Below, one piece after another: positions 49,683 to 59,653 of a stretch of 64,000 nucleotides of DNA; the stretch's first letter is position 1; each line of letters begins with the position of its first letter. The stretch lies in NCBI GenBank assembly GCA_016793325.1, contig JAEUKI010000011.1, positions 62,001 to 126,000 of the forward strand, written 5' to 3'. The translations under genes and the position numbers were made by a program. Under the pieces are notes generated by a model. That model was not told the origin of the DNA, did no database searches, and saw only the letters and a program-made list of their open reading frames with translations. This DNA comes from Myxococcales bacterium. GTDB taxonomy: Bacteria; Myxococcota_A; Polyangia; Polyangiales; Ga0077539.

Positions 49683-51194
49683 TCATCGACCGGCGTCGGC
49701 GCCCGCTGCGCCCGAGCTGCTCGGCGTCGCCGCGCCGCCGTCCGCGCCGCCCGAACCACGCGCGGCTCGGCGCTGCTCGCGTTGGAGCACCGTCTGCGTG
49801 CGCGTGATGAGCGCGGTCAATCGATCGACCTGCGCCGTGACGTCCGCGGCGCGCGGGTGGTTCGTAAACTGCGGGCCGAGCGCGTTGCGAAAGCGCTCGA
49901 ACGCCTGCTGCGATTGCTGCAGCAGGGCGATCTTGCGGTTGAGGTTGTCGATGCCCTGGCTCGGGATCTCGCGCGCTTGCTCGCCGTGGAGCCGCCCGTA
50001 GTTGTAGTGAACCTCGACCATCGACGGGTCGAGCGACTGCGCTCGCTGCAGCTCCGTCGCGGCTTCGTCGTACTGGTGCATCGCGCGGAGCGCGTCACCA
50101 AGATTCAAGTGCGCTTTTGCCCACGACGGCGCGAGCGCCGCGGCCGCGCGAAGGTGCTCGATCGCTTGCGGAACGTTTCCCGCCTGGAGCAAGTACACGC
50201 CGAGGTTGTTGTGCGCCTCGGCGTACTGCGGATCGAGCTCGACCGACCGCGTGAAGCTCTGGATCGCCCCAGGAACATCGCGGTTGACCTCGATGCGCAG
50301 CAGCGCGCGGAGATAGTGCACGCGCGCGTCGTTCGCTCCGGGGCCGTTGTTCGGGTGGTTCGGGTCCGAGCCGTTGATCACGTCGTCGACGATCTGCAGC
50401 GCGTTGTCCAAGCGACCGCGCGCGCGAAACGCCTCGGCCACGGCGAGCTTCGCCGCGACGTTGCGCTCGTCGATCCGCAAGATCTGTCGCGCCTCGTTGA
50501 CCGCCTCGTCGTAGCGCTCCGCGGTCACGAGCAGCCGCGCGTACTCCGCGCGAACGAGGAAGTTGCCCGGATAGCGCGTCGCGATCCCGCCCGCGAACTG
50601 CACGGCCTCGGCGACGCGGCGCTGTCGAACGAGCAGCCGCGCGCGCGCGACGACCGCGAGCTCGTAGTCGGGCTGAATCGTCAACGCGCGCTGGTAGTAG
50701 CTGTCCGCTTGCGGGTCTTGCCCCTGGCGCTCGGCGATCACGCCAGCGTTGTAGGCCGCAGCAAACGCGCGGGGATCGCTCGAGAGCGCGCGATCGAACG
50801 CGTCGCGCGCGCCCGCGAGGTTGCCCGTCTGCGCCGCAGAGAGCCCCTGTCGGTACGCGTCGCGCGCGCCCGCGTTCATCTCGGGGCGCGCTGGCGGAGC
50901 GGGAGGCCGGCCCGCGCGTTGCGCTGGGTCTTCGACGGGCGCGACGCCGCTGTCCGCGACGACCGCCGCGGCCATCACGCCAGAGTCCACGGCGCTCGCC
51001 GGCGGCGTCTGCGACTCTTCGAGGCCGTTGCCTGTGTTGTTGGTCGAGCTCGAGCTCGCGCCCGCGTCCGTGGCGCTGCCGCCCGAAGAGCCCTGAGAGT
51101 TCGCGTTTTGATCGCTGTTGTTGTTGCACGCGACGAAGGGCGACGCGGCGACGACCAACGACAGAAACAACGCAGTAGTACGGGCTTTGATCAT
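49683..51194 (-). CDS. TPR lipoprotein, GltE/AglT-like
   Basis: The protein has 503 residues from ATG 51194. The leader MIKARTTALFLSLVVAASPF ends in lipobox FVAC (Cys at 23), then Asn/Ser/Asp linker. From about 100 to 430 there are tandem TPR repeats: AGARDAFDRALSSDPRAFAA, DSYYQRALTIQPDYELAVVA, AIQSFTRSVELDPQYAEAHN and LDPSMVEVHYNYGRLHGEQA. In Myxococcus, GltE/AglT is a TPR lipoprotein in the outer membrane or periplasm, of similar size (about 490). Here it directly follows the giant TPR protein (17-base gap), as gltE follows gltD. Confidence 0.82.
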   Translation of the reverse strand: MIKARTTALFLSLVVAASPFVACNNNSDQNANSQGSSGGSATDAGASSSSTNNTGNGLEESQTPPASAVDSGVMAAAVVADSGVAPVEDPAQRAGRPPAPPARPEMNAGARDAYRQGLSAAQTGNLAGARDAFDRALSSDPRAFAAAYNAGVIAERQGQDPQADSYYQRALTIQPDYELAVVARARLLVRQRRVAEAVQFAGGIATRYPGNFLVRAEYARLLVTAERYDEAVNEARQILRIDERNVAAKLAVAEAFRARGRLDNALQIVDDVINGSDPNHPNNGPGANDARVHYLRALLRIEVNRDVPGAIQSFTRSVELDPQYAEAHNNLGVYLLQAGNVPQAIEHLRAAAALAPSWAKAHLNLGDALRAMHQYDEAATELQRAQSLDPSMVEVHYNYGRLHGEQAREIPSQGIDNLNRKIALLQQSQQAFERFRNALGPQFTNHPRAADVTAQVDRLTALITRTQTVLQREQRRAARGSGGADGGAATPSSSGAAGADAGR

Positions 51195-51211
51195 CGTGTG
51201 TCCCTCGACCA

Positions 51212-54200
51212 TCACTCGCCCGCGAGGCCAGGCGTCGCGACCGGTTGCTGCTGCGTGAGCGTCGCGCCCGGCGCTTCGGTGCTGAACATGTTCGGCGTGT
51301 ACTGAAAGCCAACGCGCGAGGTGAGCTGCGGCGAGAGCCCGCGCATCGCGGCCTCGATCAACGGGCGGTTCTCTTCGAGGCGAATGTGCTCGAGCGCCGT
51401 GGCCGCGAACTGCGTCGGGATGTTGTTGCGACGCGCGAGGTGAATCGCGATCGCGTAGTCCTGGATGGCGAGCTTGCGCTCGGCCTCGGCCTCTTGGTCG
51501 TACGTCTGCTGCACTTGCGTGGTCATCTGATCGCGCATCTGCTGGACGCGATCGCGGACCTCTTGCGCTTGATTGCGGAGGCGCGTCTCGAGCGCTTCGT
51601 TGCGTCCGCCGAGCTGATCGGCCAATCGGTCGAGGCGCGTCGCGCTCGCCTCGGCCGACGTGAGCTGGCGCTGCTGCGCCGCGGACAGCCGGAGCAGCGT
51701 CGCGATGCGGACCTCTTGCGTCGCGAGGTACTCGTGCGCTTCGCCGCGGCGCACGAGGGCGCCGATCGTGTACTCGCCGCCCTGCAGGTCGATGATCTCG
51801 CCCGCTTGCGTGTCGATCGCGTCGAGCTCGGTCTTGATCGTGCGGACCTGGCGCGCGAGCTCCGTGCCCGTTCCCTGCGTCAGCGTGCGCGTCATGAACT
51901 GACGAACGCGCGTGTCGAGGTCCGCGTAGAGCGCCTCGGCCGCGTACGACGCGGCCCGCGATCCGGGCTGCTGACGCGACTGACGAAACACTTCGGCCAC
52001 GCGGCGAAGCTCGCGGAGCGAGCCCGCTTGATCGCCAGCGTTTCGAAGGGCCTGCGCGATGTTGTACTGCGCCTGCACGTGGAACTCGGCCGTGTCCGAG
52101 CTCATCGGCGTCGTGCGTCGATACTCTTGGAACGCGCGGACGGCGCCCTGCCAATCGCGCGCCTTCCACGGCATCTCCGCGTAGCGATACTCAGCCGTCG
52201 CGCGCTCGCGACCGGCTTCGGCCACGGGGACGAACGCTCGCCACGCCTCGCGCGCTCGCGTCCAATCACCGGTGTTCGTTCGGATCAACGCGATCGACGC
52301 GAGGGCGTCGTGCACGTGATCGCCGTGACCCGTCGCCGACGCGAAGCGGTTGTCGCGAACGACCGTGTCGAAGTAGCGAACCGCGCCCTCGTAGTCGAAC
52401 GTTCGATCGAGGTTCACGCCCGCGCGGAAGTGCGCCTGCTCGAGGATGTCGATGCGCTGCTGGCGATCGCCGCCCTCGAGCTCGCGCGGCGGGCTCGAGC
52501 CGTTCACGTTGAGGTTGTTGAAGTCCTGCGTGATGCGGATGTACGTCTGCGTCGCGGTGTCGAAGCGATTGGTTCGCTCGTACGCGAGCGCCGTGTAGTA
52601 CAGCGCGAGCGGCGCGTCGCGGTGACCGCGGTTGCTGTTGACCGCTTGGAGCATCTCGTTCGCGGCGCTCTCGTAGAGACGAAGGGCCTCTTCGCCGTTG
52701 GCGCGCTCGGCTTGGTGGAAGCGATCGAGCGCGAGGCGGAACGTGCGGTCCGTGAGCGTCGACGTGATCATGCTCTGATCGACGCCGCGGCACGCGCCCC
52801 GCGACTGCTCGAGGGCGAGCGCGTCGCGGTCTTCTTGCCGGTTCTGCACGAGCATCATGTTGAACAGGTCCGCGAACGCGGCGCCCGCCACGAGCTGATC
52901 GCTGCAGAACGTTCGGAGGATGTACCGGTAGCCCTCTTCGGCCTCGCGGACGTGGCCGTAGCGCATCTGCGTTCGCGCGTTGAGGTACGCGAACTTCGAG
53001 CGAAACGGCGGGTCGTTGAGCGGGTTTCCGTCGCTCTGGAAGACCTCGGCGAGGCCGCGCGGCGAGTCTTGTCCGCGCGGAACGCGTCGCACGTACGCGA
53101 TGCGCGCTTCCATGAGCGCGCGCACGTTGTCGGGGATGTTGAGCTCGAGCACGTTGACCGGGGCGGCCGCGGGCTGCGCGCCCTGCTGTCCCGCTTGCGC
53201 GGGTTGCGCGGGCTGCGCAGGCGTCGCCGCGCCCGGCTGCTGCGGGAGCTCTTTGCAGCGCTGCTCTGCAGCGGCGTCGAGGAAGGGCTGGCCCTGCGCG
53301 TTGCGGAGCGCGCTCACGTCGATGCCCGCGCGAACCGCGAGGCACGCGTCCATGCGGCCGCCGCTCACGTCCGCGCGGATCGCGGCCTCGAGCGACTTGA
53401 TCGCCATGTACGCAGACGCAGCGAGGTACTGGTCGTTCTCGTTCGACTCGCGAACTTCGCCGTACGCGCGCGCGGCGTCTGCGTAGCGCGCGCTCCAGAA
53501 CAGCGCGTCGGAGCGGTTGTACTTGAACTCGTACGCCGCGTCGTCGTTGGGATAGTTGCGGATGAAGTTCGTGTAGGCCTCGACCGCGAGCTGGTACTCT
53601 TGGTTCGCGCGCTGAAGCTCAGCGAACGCCGAGGCCTGCCGCTCACCGCGCTCGCGCGGGTTGCGCGCGGCTTGGCACACGTCGCCGCCCGCCTGCCCGA
53701 GGGCGCAGTTGTTGAACGCCACCGAGCGCGTACGAGCGCGCGACGCGCGGCGGTGGTGCTCGATGGCCGTGTCGTGCAGCGAGTTGCGCGCGACGATCTC
53801 CGCGTGCCGCTGCGCGTCGGGGTGCGAGTTGTTCGCGCGGTACCACTCGCCACCTTCGAGGTAGTTCGCGAGCGCTCCGCGCGCGCCGATGGCCGCGTCG
53901 AACTGACGCTGGCGCTCGTACGCAATCGCGATGTTCTCGGCCACCCGCGGCGCCATGAAGTGCAGCGGGTTCATCTTCAAGAACAAGCGATAGAGCGCGA
54001 TCGCTTCGTAGTACTTCGTCTGTTGGAAGTAGTCGTTGGCGAGCTCGAGGTACGCCTCGGGCGTCCACGGACGATCCTGCGGGATGTGCGCGGGCCGCCC
54101 GGGCTGCGGCGTCCCCACGATGCCCTGCGTCGGCGAGCCTTGCGCGCTCGCGAGCTGCATCGCGTTGAACGGCGACGTGATGCGGATCACGCCGGCGCAG

Positions 54201-55933
54201 TCGAAGGGCCGCGTCGCTTCGGAGGGAGGACGCGCGAGCGTCTCGACGACCTGCTGACAATCGAACTGCTCGTTCGACTGCGCGAGGCTCCACGTGCTCT
54301 CCGAGAAGATCACGCCGATCCACTTGATCGTGTCCGTTCGGTTGCCCTGCGCGGCGACTTCGGCGCCCGCGTAGTCGTAGTAGTCGAGCAGCCGCGAAAA
54401 CGCCTGGAGCGCCTTCGGGTAGCCGTTCGTCATGCGGAAGAAGCCCCAGCCGATCTTGTAGAGCGACTTCGACCAGAACGCGCCGTACTGAATGTTCGCG
54501 TCGAACTGCGCGCGCCCCGGCGAATTGGCCGCGGTCACGCCGCCGGTGCTCGTCGTCTCTTGCGTCGCGCTCGCCGACGAGCCCGCGATTCCGACGGACG
54601 TCGTGTCCCCGCCCGTCGCGCCTGCAGCGGACGGGAGTCGTCGCGTCTCGCTGAAGCGCATCGACGCTTGGTACGCGGCGATCGCGTACGCGTTGCCGAG
54701 ATCGGGGTCGGTCGGCGGGTTGTCGAAGTGATAATCGCCAATGAAATACCAGGTCTCCGCGGTGTAGCGCGACGGACGGCCGTTCGCTCCGTTGAGCGGC
54801 TGGCACTCGGCGTAGTCCGTGGGGATCGGCATCGACTCGGTCTCGGTGCTCTGCCCTGCGGCCACGAGACCCGCGTTGATGTCTCCGAGCGAGGCGTTCG
54901 CGGCAGCAGCCGCAGCCCCGCCTTCACCCGCGCCGGCGTCACCTTCTGCCGTGGGCGTCGCAGCCGCCACGGGCGTCGTGAGCTCGGGCGCATACGGGCG
55001 CAAGACGTCCGCGAGGCGCTGGCACGCGAGGGGCGTGTTCTGCCCCTCGATCAGCGCCGCGTTGAGGTCCATCCGCGGCTGGTAGCGATAGCGCGAGGGG
55101 CACACGAGGCTTCGGTACGCGCCGATCGCCTCGTCTTCTTTGCCCATCTCCTTCAGCACCCACCCGAGCAGGTAGTGCGTCGTGTCGCGCAGTCGGAAGC
55201 TCGTGAACCGATGCGCCACGTGGCGGTAGAGCAGGATCGAGCATCGGTAGTCCGCAGGCGGCGGCGGCGGAACGTCGTCGGTCGACTGGTTCGCCGCTTC
55301 GCGCTCGGCGCGCGCGCGATCGTAGCGCTCGTCAGCCTCGAGCTTCGCGTACTTGGCTTCGTCGTAGTAGAGCTCGGCCAAGCGAAACATCACGTCCGGC
55401 GTGTGGTCCGCGTCGGTCGGATAGTTCTCGATGAAGCGCTCGAAGATCTGGATCGCGTTGCGGCGCGCTTGCGCCTCGGCTTGCTGCTCGGCGCTGATCT
55501 GCCGCTCGTAGCCGCGACGGAGACGCGTGAGCTGATTGTCGTGCTCTCGGCGAAGCAGCCCGTTGACGCCCTGGCGAAAGGCCTCACCGCGCGACGCAAA
55601 GCCGTTGATCTCGTCTTCGAGCACGCGCAGCGCAGCGAGCTGCTCGGGCGTCGGCGTAGCGCGAGGACGAATCTGCACCTGCGGTTCGCTCGCGAGGCTC
55701 GTCGTCGGGTCGCCGACGGCGGTCACCGCGGCGTCCGCGCTCGAAGACGCGCTGCTCGACGCGCCGCTCGTGACGAGCGAAGTGCTCGCGCCAGCGTCCG
55801 CGGTCGCGGCGGTCGTCGCACCAGCGTCCGACGAAGCCTCGGGCGTGCGCGTCTGCGCAGAGACGCGCGGCGACGCGAGCGACGCGAGGACCAGCAGCGG
55901 GATGCCGAAGAGCCAACGAGAAGAAATCTTCAT
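51212..55933 (-). CDS. Giant secreted TPR protein, GltD/AgmU-like
   Basis: The protein has 1573 residues. The signal peptide MKISSRWLFGIPLLVLASLA ends RVSA. An Asp/Ala/Ser tether follows. The chain is full of TPR-type pairs (YLELANDYFQQTKYYEAIAL, YRLFLKMNPLHFMAPRVAEN, AIAYERQRQFDAAIGARGAL), interrupted by irregular insertions. Sections that look like coiled coil occur near 110-160 and 1385-1480 (LADQLGGRNEALETRLRNQA). Family knowledge: GltD/AgmU is a large periplasmic TPR protein of the Myxococcus focal-adhesion complex; the gene order (D, E, F) matches. Copy length exceeds the Myxococcus protein (about 1200), so an insertion or lineage-specific growth is likely. The 834-residue TPR gene ends 18 bases upstream of its start. 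Confidence 0.8.
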   Translation of the reverse strand: MKISSRWLFGIPLLVLASLASPRVSAQTRTPEASSDAGATTAATADAGASTSLVTSGASSSASSSADAAVTAVGDPTTSLASEPQVQIRPRATPTPEQLAALRVLEDEINGFASRGEAFRQGVNGLLRREHDNQLTRLRRGYERQISAEQQAEAQARRNAIQIFERFIENYPTDADHTPDVMFRLAELYYDEAKYAKLEADERYDRARAEREAANQSTDDVPPPPPADYRCSILLYRHVAHRFTSFRLRDTTHYLLGWVLKEMGKEDEAIGAYRSLVCPSRYRYQPRMDLNAALIEGQNTPLACQRLADVLRPYAPELTTPVAAATPTAEGDAGAGEGGAAAAAANASLGDINAGLVAAGQSTETESMPIPTDYAECQPLNGANGRPSRYTAETWYFIGDYHFDNPPTDPDLGNAYAIAAYQASMRFSETRRLPSAAGATGGDTTSVGIAGSSASATQETTSTGGVTAANSPGRAQFDANIQYGAFWSKSLYKIGWGFFRMTNGYPKALQAFSRLLDYYDYAGAEVAAQGNRTDTIKWIGVIFSESTWSLAQSNEQFDCQQVVETLARPPSEATRPFDCAGVIRITSPFNAMQLASAQGSPTQGIVGTPQPGRPAHIPQDRPWTPEAYLELANDYFQQTKYYEAIALYRLFLKMNPLHFMAPRVAENIAIAYERQRQFDAAIGARGALANYLEGGEWYRANNSHPDAQRHAEIVARNSLHDTAIEHHRRASRARTRSVAFNNCALGQAGGDVCQAARNPRERGERQASAFAELQRANQEYQLAVEAYTNFIRNYPNDDAAYEFKYNRSDALFWSARYADAARAYGEVRESNENDQYLAASAYMAIKSLEAAIRADVSGGRMDACLAVRAGIDVSALRNAQGQPFLDAAAEQRCKELPQQPGAATPAQPAQPAQAGQQGAQPAAAPVNVLELNIPDNVRALMEARIAYVRRVPRGQDSPRGLAEVFQSDGNPLNDPPFRSKFAYLNARTQMRYGHVREAEEGYRYILRTFCSDQLVAGAAFADLFNMMLVQNRQEDRDALALEQSRGACRGVDQSMITSTLTDRTFRLALDRFHQAERANGEEALRLYESAANEMLQAVNSNRGHRDAPLALYYTALAYERTNRFDTATQTYIRITQDFNNLNVNGSSPPRELEGGDRQQRIDILEQAHFRAGVNLDRTFDYEGAVRYFDTVVRDNRFASATGHGDHVHDALASIALIRTNTGDWTRAREAWRAFVPVAEAGRERATAEYRYAEMPWKARDWQGAVRAFQEYRRTTPMSSDTAEFHVQAQYNIAQALRNAGDQAGSLRELRRVAEVFRQSRQQPGSRAASYAAEALYADLDTRVRQFMTRTLTQGTGTELARQVRTIKTELDAIDTQAGEIIDLQGGEYTIGALVRRGEAHEYLATQEVRIATLLRLSAAQQRQLTSAEASATRLDRLADQLGGRNEALETRLRNQAQEVRDRVQQMRDQMTTQVQQTYDQEAEAERKLAIQDYAIAIHLARRNNIPTQFAATALEHIRLEENRPLIEAAMRGLSPQLTSRVGFQYTPNMFSTEAPGATLTQQQPVATPGLAGE

Positions 55934-55951
55934 GGAATGGGGATCCCTGAA

Positions 55952-58456
55952 CTAGCGTCCACCCGGTGCTGGCGTGGTCCCTCCGGCGCCGGGCTGCGGC
56001 GCCGTTCCGGGAGTGGCCTCGGGGTTCTGAGGGGTCTGCGGGTTCTGCGGCGCGGGGTTCGTTCCAGGCTGGGCGCCTGGCGTCGTGCCCGGTTGGCTGC
56101 CGCCGTTCGCGCCGTTGGCGTTGCGCTGCGTCTCGTTCTCGGCGCCCTCGATGACTTCGCTGAACTCGTCGTTGAGCGCGGTCGATTCGCGGTTGAGCTC
56201 TTCGGCGAGGATGCGCGCGCGGTTGTTGTGGTTCTCGCGCTCTTCCCAGGCGACGTCGACGAGGCCGAGGTCCGCGCGCATCACGATGCGGTAGAAGTGC
56301 AGCCGCACGTTGGCGATGCTCTGCATCATCGCGCGACCGACGACGTCGGCCGCCTCGCGCTCGAGGTCCGCGAGTCGCACGCGATAGCCCGCGACGTTGC
56401 GCTCTTCTTCTTGCACTTGCGAGCGAACGCCGGTGATGCGCTCGTCGACGATGGCCTGCACGCGCTGGTCGAACGACTGCACGCGCCGCTCGGCCTCGTC
56501 GAGCCGCGAGAAGAGCGCCTGCGCGTCCGCGGGCATCCGCCCTGCGTTGCGCTGGATCTCCATCTGCCGCACGAGCAGGTCGCGGTACTCGCGCGCGATC
56601 TCGAGGTCGCGTTGATAACGTGGGTCGCCGACGCCCACCTGCGCGCGGCCCGCGGTGATCTGCCGGCGGAGCTCGGAGATCCTCGCGCGATAGCTCGTGA
56701 TGGCCGTCTCGTGCTGCGTGATCTCGTTGTTGAGCCCGCTGAGGTCGACGTTGCCGCGCGGGTTGGGGTTGTCGCGGAGGTAGCGACGCATCGCCGCGAG
56801 CATGGCCTCGAGGTTGGCGACGCGCTGCTCGTTGCGCTGCAGCTCTTGCCCGAGGTTGGTGAACTCGGCCTCCGCGGCGCGGTCGCGACGGCGAACGCCC
56901 GCGTCGTCGATGGGCAAGCGCGAAGCAGAAGCGTCGAGCGGTCGGCGCTGCGCCAGCACGCCGTTGAGGTTGTTGTCCGAGAGCCCAGACGCCGCTGAGT
57001 CGAGCGCCGCGGCGAGCGCTGCGCGCGCCCGCGTGATGCGGTTTTGCGCCTGAAACGCCTGCTCTCGCGCGTTGCGAAGCTCACGAAACACGTGCGCGCG
57101 CGACGGCGAGTTGATCGCCGCGTTGAGCCTGGCGATGAGGTCTTCGCTCTCGCGGATGTACTGCCGACACGTGTTGAGATCGCCGACGACGCCGAGCGAG
57201 TCCTCGAGCGTCCCCTCTTCGCGAACGAACGCGACGGCCTGCGGAGGCAGGATCGACGAGGCGTCGAACACCATCGAGTTCATCTGAAGGAGCTGACGGA
57301 AGTACAGCTGCGGATCGGTGTTCTGCGCGACGAGCTGATCGAGCCGCGCGCTGACGGGGCCGAACTGCGTGCGGACGTCTTGAAACACGCGCTGCGCGCG
57401 GTCGAAGCGGCCGGTGCGCAGGAGCAAGTTGCCCCAGAGGAGCTTTCCCTCGGGGATCAGCGGCGAGTCGGGGTTGGAGACCGAGAGAACTTCGAGCGCG
57501 TTTTCGGCGCGGATCGCGTCACCGTTGCGGATGTGCGCCCACGCGAGCTCGAAGAGCGCGCGGTCGAAGAACGTCGAGTTGCGCCCCACGCGCTGGTACG
57601 CCTCGGCGGCGCCGTCGTACTCGTTGCGCTCGAGGCGGAGCCGTCCGATCGCGAGCCACGCGAGGTCGATCACTTGCTGACGCTGTTGATCGTTTTGCGC
57701 GTCGAGCTGCGTGACGCGAGAAAACGCCTGGATCGCCTCGGGGAATCGCTCTTGCGCCGTGAGGATCGCGCCCAAGAAGTACCGCGACTGCGGGTAGATC
57801 GCCGCGCTCGCGGGGATCGACTCGAACGCCTGTCGAGCCGCGTCGTAGTCGGGGTTGGGGCGGAGAAAATAGTACTTTCCGCGGACGTACGTGGTCTGCG
57901 CTTCGATGTCGCCCGGCGGGAGCTGGTTGATGCGCGCGAAGATCTCGTTCATCTCCTGGACGCTCTGCGGGCGCTGATCCCGCGAGCGGAGGGAGATCTC
58001 GATGAGCCGACCGAGCGCGCGCTGAACGAACGGGCGATACAGCGGGTCGGTCCCGTGCTGCATCACGATCTCGCGGAAGCGCGTGCGCGCGCCGTAGCGA
58101 TCGCCGGCTTGGTACAGCGCTTCGCCCAGCAAATAGAGGGCGTTTGCGTACGCGGGCGAGTCGCGGTGGTTCGTCACGATGTCCGTGAAGAGCACCGCTG
58201 CGCGCGAGTAGTCGCGGAGTCGAAAGAGGAGCTCACCGTCAGCGAAGCGCTCGGTGTACGGCGTGGACGGACGCGTCGTGGCCGCCATCACTCGCGGCAT
58301 GAAGCCCTCGAGCGAATTGGCGCGCGACTCGGCGTCGGACACCGAGCGGTTGGCGTCTTCCATCGATTGAGCGGCCCCCGTCCACGGAAACGCGAGCGCG
58401 ACGAGCGCGCCCGCGACCGCTGGGAGCCCTACGCGGCGAAGGGCTCTCGTCATCAC
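55952..58456 (-). CDS. Secreted TPR/coiled-coil protein of the Glt-like cluster
   Basis: The protein has 834 residues. The signal peptide MMTRALRRVGLPAVAGALVA ends TGAAQ. TPR-like pairs (AGDRYGARTRFREIVMQHG, DAARQAFESIPASAAIYPQS, AERFPEAIQAFSRVTQLDA-type) fill about 60-390. Residues about 500-740 look like an extended coiled coil (NEQRVANLEAMLAAMRRYLR, LNNEITQHETAITSYRARIS, ELRRQITAG). The tail is Gly/Pro/Gln-rich and unstructured. Start and previous stop overlap (58453-58456), so it is coupled to the 267-residue gene. It could correspond to another Glt TPR protein (GltI-like), but no specific match is claimed. Confidence 0.78.
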   Translation of the reverse strand: MMTRALRRVGLPAVAGALVALAFPWTGAAQSMEDANRSVSDAESRANSLEGFMPRVMAATTRPSTPYTERFADGELLFRLRDYSRAAVLFTDIVTNHRDSPAYANALYLLGEALYQAGDRYGARTRFREIVMQHGTDPLYRPFVQRALGRLIEISLRSRDQRPQSVQEMNEIFARINQLPPGDIEAQTTYVRGKYYFLRPNPDYDAARQAFESIPASAAIYPQSRYFLGAILTAQERFPEAIQAFSRVTQLDAQNDQQRQQVIDLAWLAIGRLRLERNEYDGAAEAYQRVGRNSTFFDRALFELAWAHIRNGDAIRAENALEVLSVSNPDSPLIPEGKLLWGNLLLRTGRFDRAQRVFQDVRTQFGPVSARLDQLVAQNTDPQLYFRQLLQMNSMVFDASSILPPQAVAFVREEGTLEDSLGVVGDLNTCRQYIRESEDLIARLNAAINSPSRAHVFRELRNAREQAFQAQNRITRARAALAAALDSAASGLSDNNLNGVLAQRRPLDASASRLPIDDAGVRRRDRAAEAEFTNLGQELQRNEQRVANLEAMLAAMRRYLRDNPNPRGNVDLSGLNNEITQHETAITSYRARISELRRQITAGRAQVGVGDPRYQRDLEIAREYRDLLVRQMEIQRNAGRMPADAQALFSRLDEAERRVQSFDQRVQAIVDERITGVRSQVQEEERNVAGYRVRLADLEREAADVVGRAMMQSIANVRLHFYRIVMRADLGLVDVAWEERENHNNRARILAEELNRESTALNDEFSEVIEGAENETQRNANGANGGSQPGTTPGAQPGTNPAPQNPQTPQNPEATPGTAPQPGAGGTTPAPGGR

Positions 58457-59256
58457 CGGCTCCCGGACTGCGCCGCGCCCTGCGCCGCGCCTTGCGCTGC
58501 GCCCTGGTTATTGGCCGCCGGCTGTCCCTCTGCGGGCTCGCCGTCTTGCACGTCGCGGAGCGAGACGATGCGGGGGTTGAAGCGGATCGCGAGGCGCTCG
58601 GCGTGCGGCGTGAGGGGACCGCCCTGCTCGTAGCCGACGACGCGGATCTGAATCGCCTTGCCTTCGGGCACCGAGAAGCTGTGCGTCGAGCGGACGCGGA
58701 AGGTGTAGCCCTTCACGTACGAGAAGATCCCGTAGCCGTTGCCCTGGTACTCGAGGTTGACGGTGAGCGCGTGATCGCCCGCGCCGATTTGTCCGTTGTA
58801 CACAGGAAACTCGCGTTGATCCGCGAGCGAGCCGTTGTCGTCGGTGCGCGTCAGGATCGGCGCGCCGTCGAGCGAGTAGACGGCCCGAACGAGGCGATAG
58901 AGCGCGCCCATTTGGTTCTCGTGCTGGATGACCGCACGCGCGCCGCCGATGACGTTTTGAAGAATGGACTCGGCGAGGAGCGAGAGGCGCGCCTTCGAGC
59001 GGAAGATCTCTTCCTTGAGCTCGTTGATGCGCTGCTCGAGGTCGCGAAGGCGCACCACGAACTGCTCGCCGGTCATGCTGAGACCTGCATCCGCAGCGGC
59101 CATGGGCGCCGCCGCGTCGTCACCTTCCTCTTCGCCGGTCGCGGTCAGCGCCGCGGCGTCCGCCGTCGAAGCAGCACCTGCGTCTTGAGCGCGAGCATCA
59201 GCCCCCTGAACGAGGATCGATGCCGCAAGGATGAGCGCCATGAACCACACGCGCAT
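58453..59256 (-). CDS. Secreted coiled-coil protein, first gene of the Glt-like operon
   Basis: The protein has 267 residues. The signal peptide MRVWFMALILAASILVQG ends DARAQ. A helical coiled-coil segment (FVVRLRDLEQRINELKEEIF, about 66-85) comes next. The C-terminal half (about 130-235) is beta-rich: DHALTVNLEYQGNGYGIFSY and FRVRSTHSFSVPEGKAIQIR. A low-complexity tail with repeated GAAQ ends the protein. It starts the minus-strand operon and shares an overlap with the TPR gene. Function unknown; a structural role in the envelope complex is inferred. Confidence 0.75.
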   Translation of the reverse strand: MRVWFMALILAASILVQGADARAQDAGAASTADAAALTATGEEEGDDAAAPMAAADAGLSMTGEQFVVRLRDLEQRINELKEEIFRSKARLSLLAESILQNVIGGARAVIQHENQMGALYRLVRAVYSLDGAPILTRTDDNGSLADQREFPVYNGQIGAGDHALTVNLEYQGNGYGIFSYVKGYTFRVRSTHSFSVPEGKAIQIRVVGYEQGGPLTPHAERLAIRFNPRIVSLRDVQDGEPAEGQPAANNQGAAQGAAQGAAQSGSR

Positions 59257-59653
59257 GTTCGATTGTCTCCGTCGATAAACTGAATGACAGGACGGGGTCG
59301 TCCCGCTTCACCCTGGGGGAGGTACCGCAACCGGATCGATCTTCCAAGGGATCGCGCGCGCGAGACATCGCTGGCGCGCGCCGACTGTGACTGCCGCGGC
59401 ACGAGAACTTCCCTGGACCCTCCAAGAAACCAACTTCGAGCGTCCGGTGCAAGTGCAAGGAACATTCTCCCCAGTCGTGCGAGTTGAATGTTGGATTGCG
59501 TCTTCGGCCCGATCCGTTGTTCGACAGCTACCGCGTCGACCTTCCCGTCGGATACAGTCCCCGCCGCCGAGCGCGAACGCTCTCACCCTCGCTCGACAAG
59601 CCAACACATCCGTTTTGTGTCGGCGAGCCTGCCCTCCCTTCGAACGCACGACC
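59257..59653. other. Divergent 397-base intergenic region between the Glt-like operon and the ECF sigma gene
   Basis: It must contain promoters for both operons. Short symmetries are present: a GGACG/CGTCC stem with a GGGT loop at 59290-59303, 34 bases ahead of the minus-strand operon, and the palindrome GGCGCGCGCC at 59373-59382. No gene is evident; the sigma-factor frame extends upstream but encodes nothing conserved. Confidence 0.5.

Noticed and set aside
51245..56998. Very long plus-strand open frame of about 1900 codons antisense to the giant TPR gene and its neighbour
   Set aside because: It has no recognisable motifs and an Arg/Val/Ala/Leu-biased composition typical of antisense high-GC shadows, and it spans two real minus-strand genes with signal peptides and TPR repeats.
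59470..59487. GGAAC followed by GTC as an ECF-type promoter ahead of the sigma gene
   Set aside because: The elements are only about 10 bases apart, too close for the usual spacing of about 16-17.
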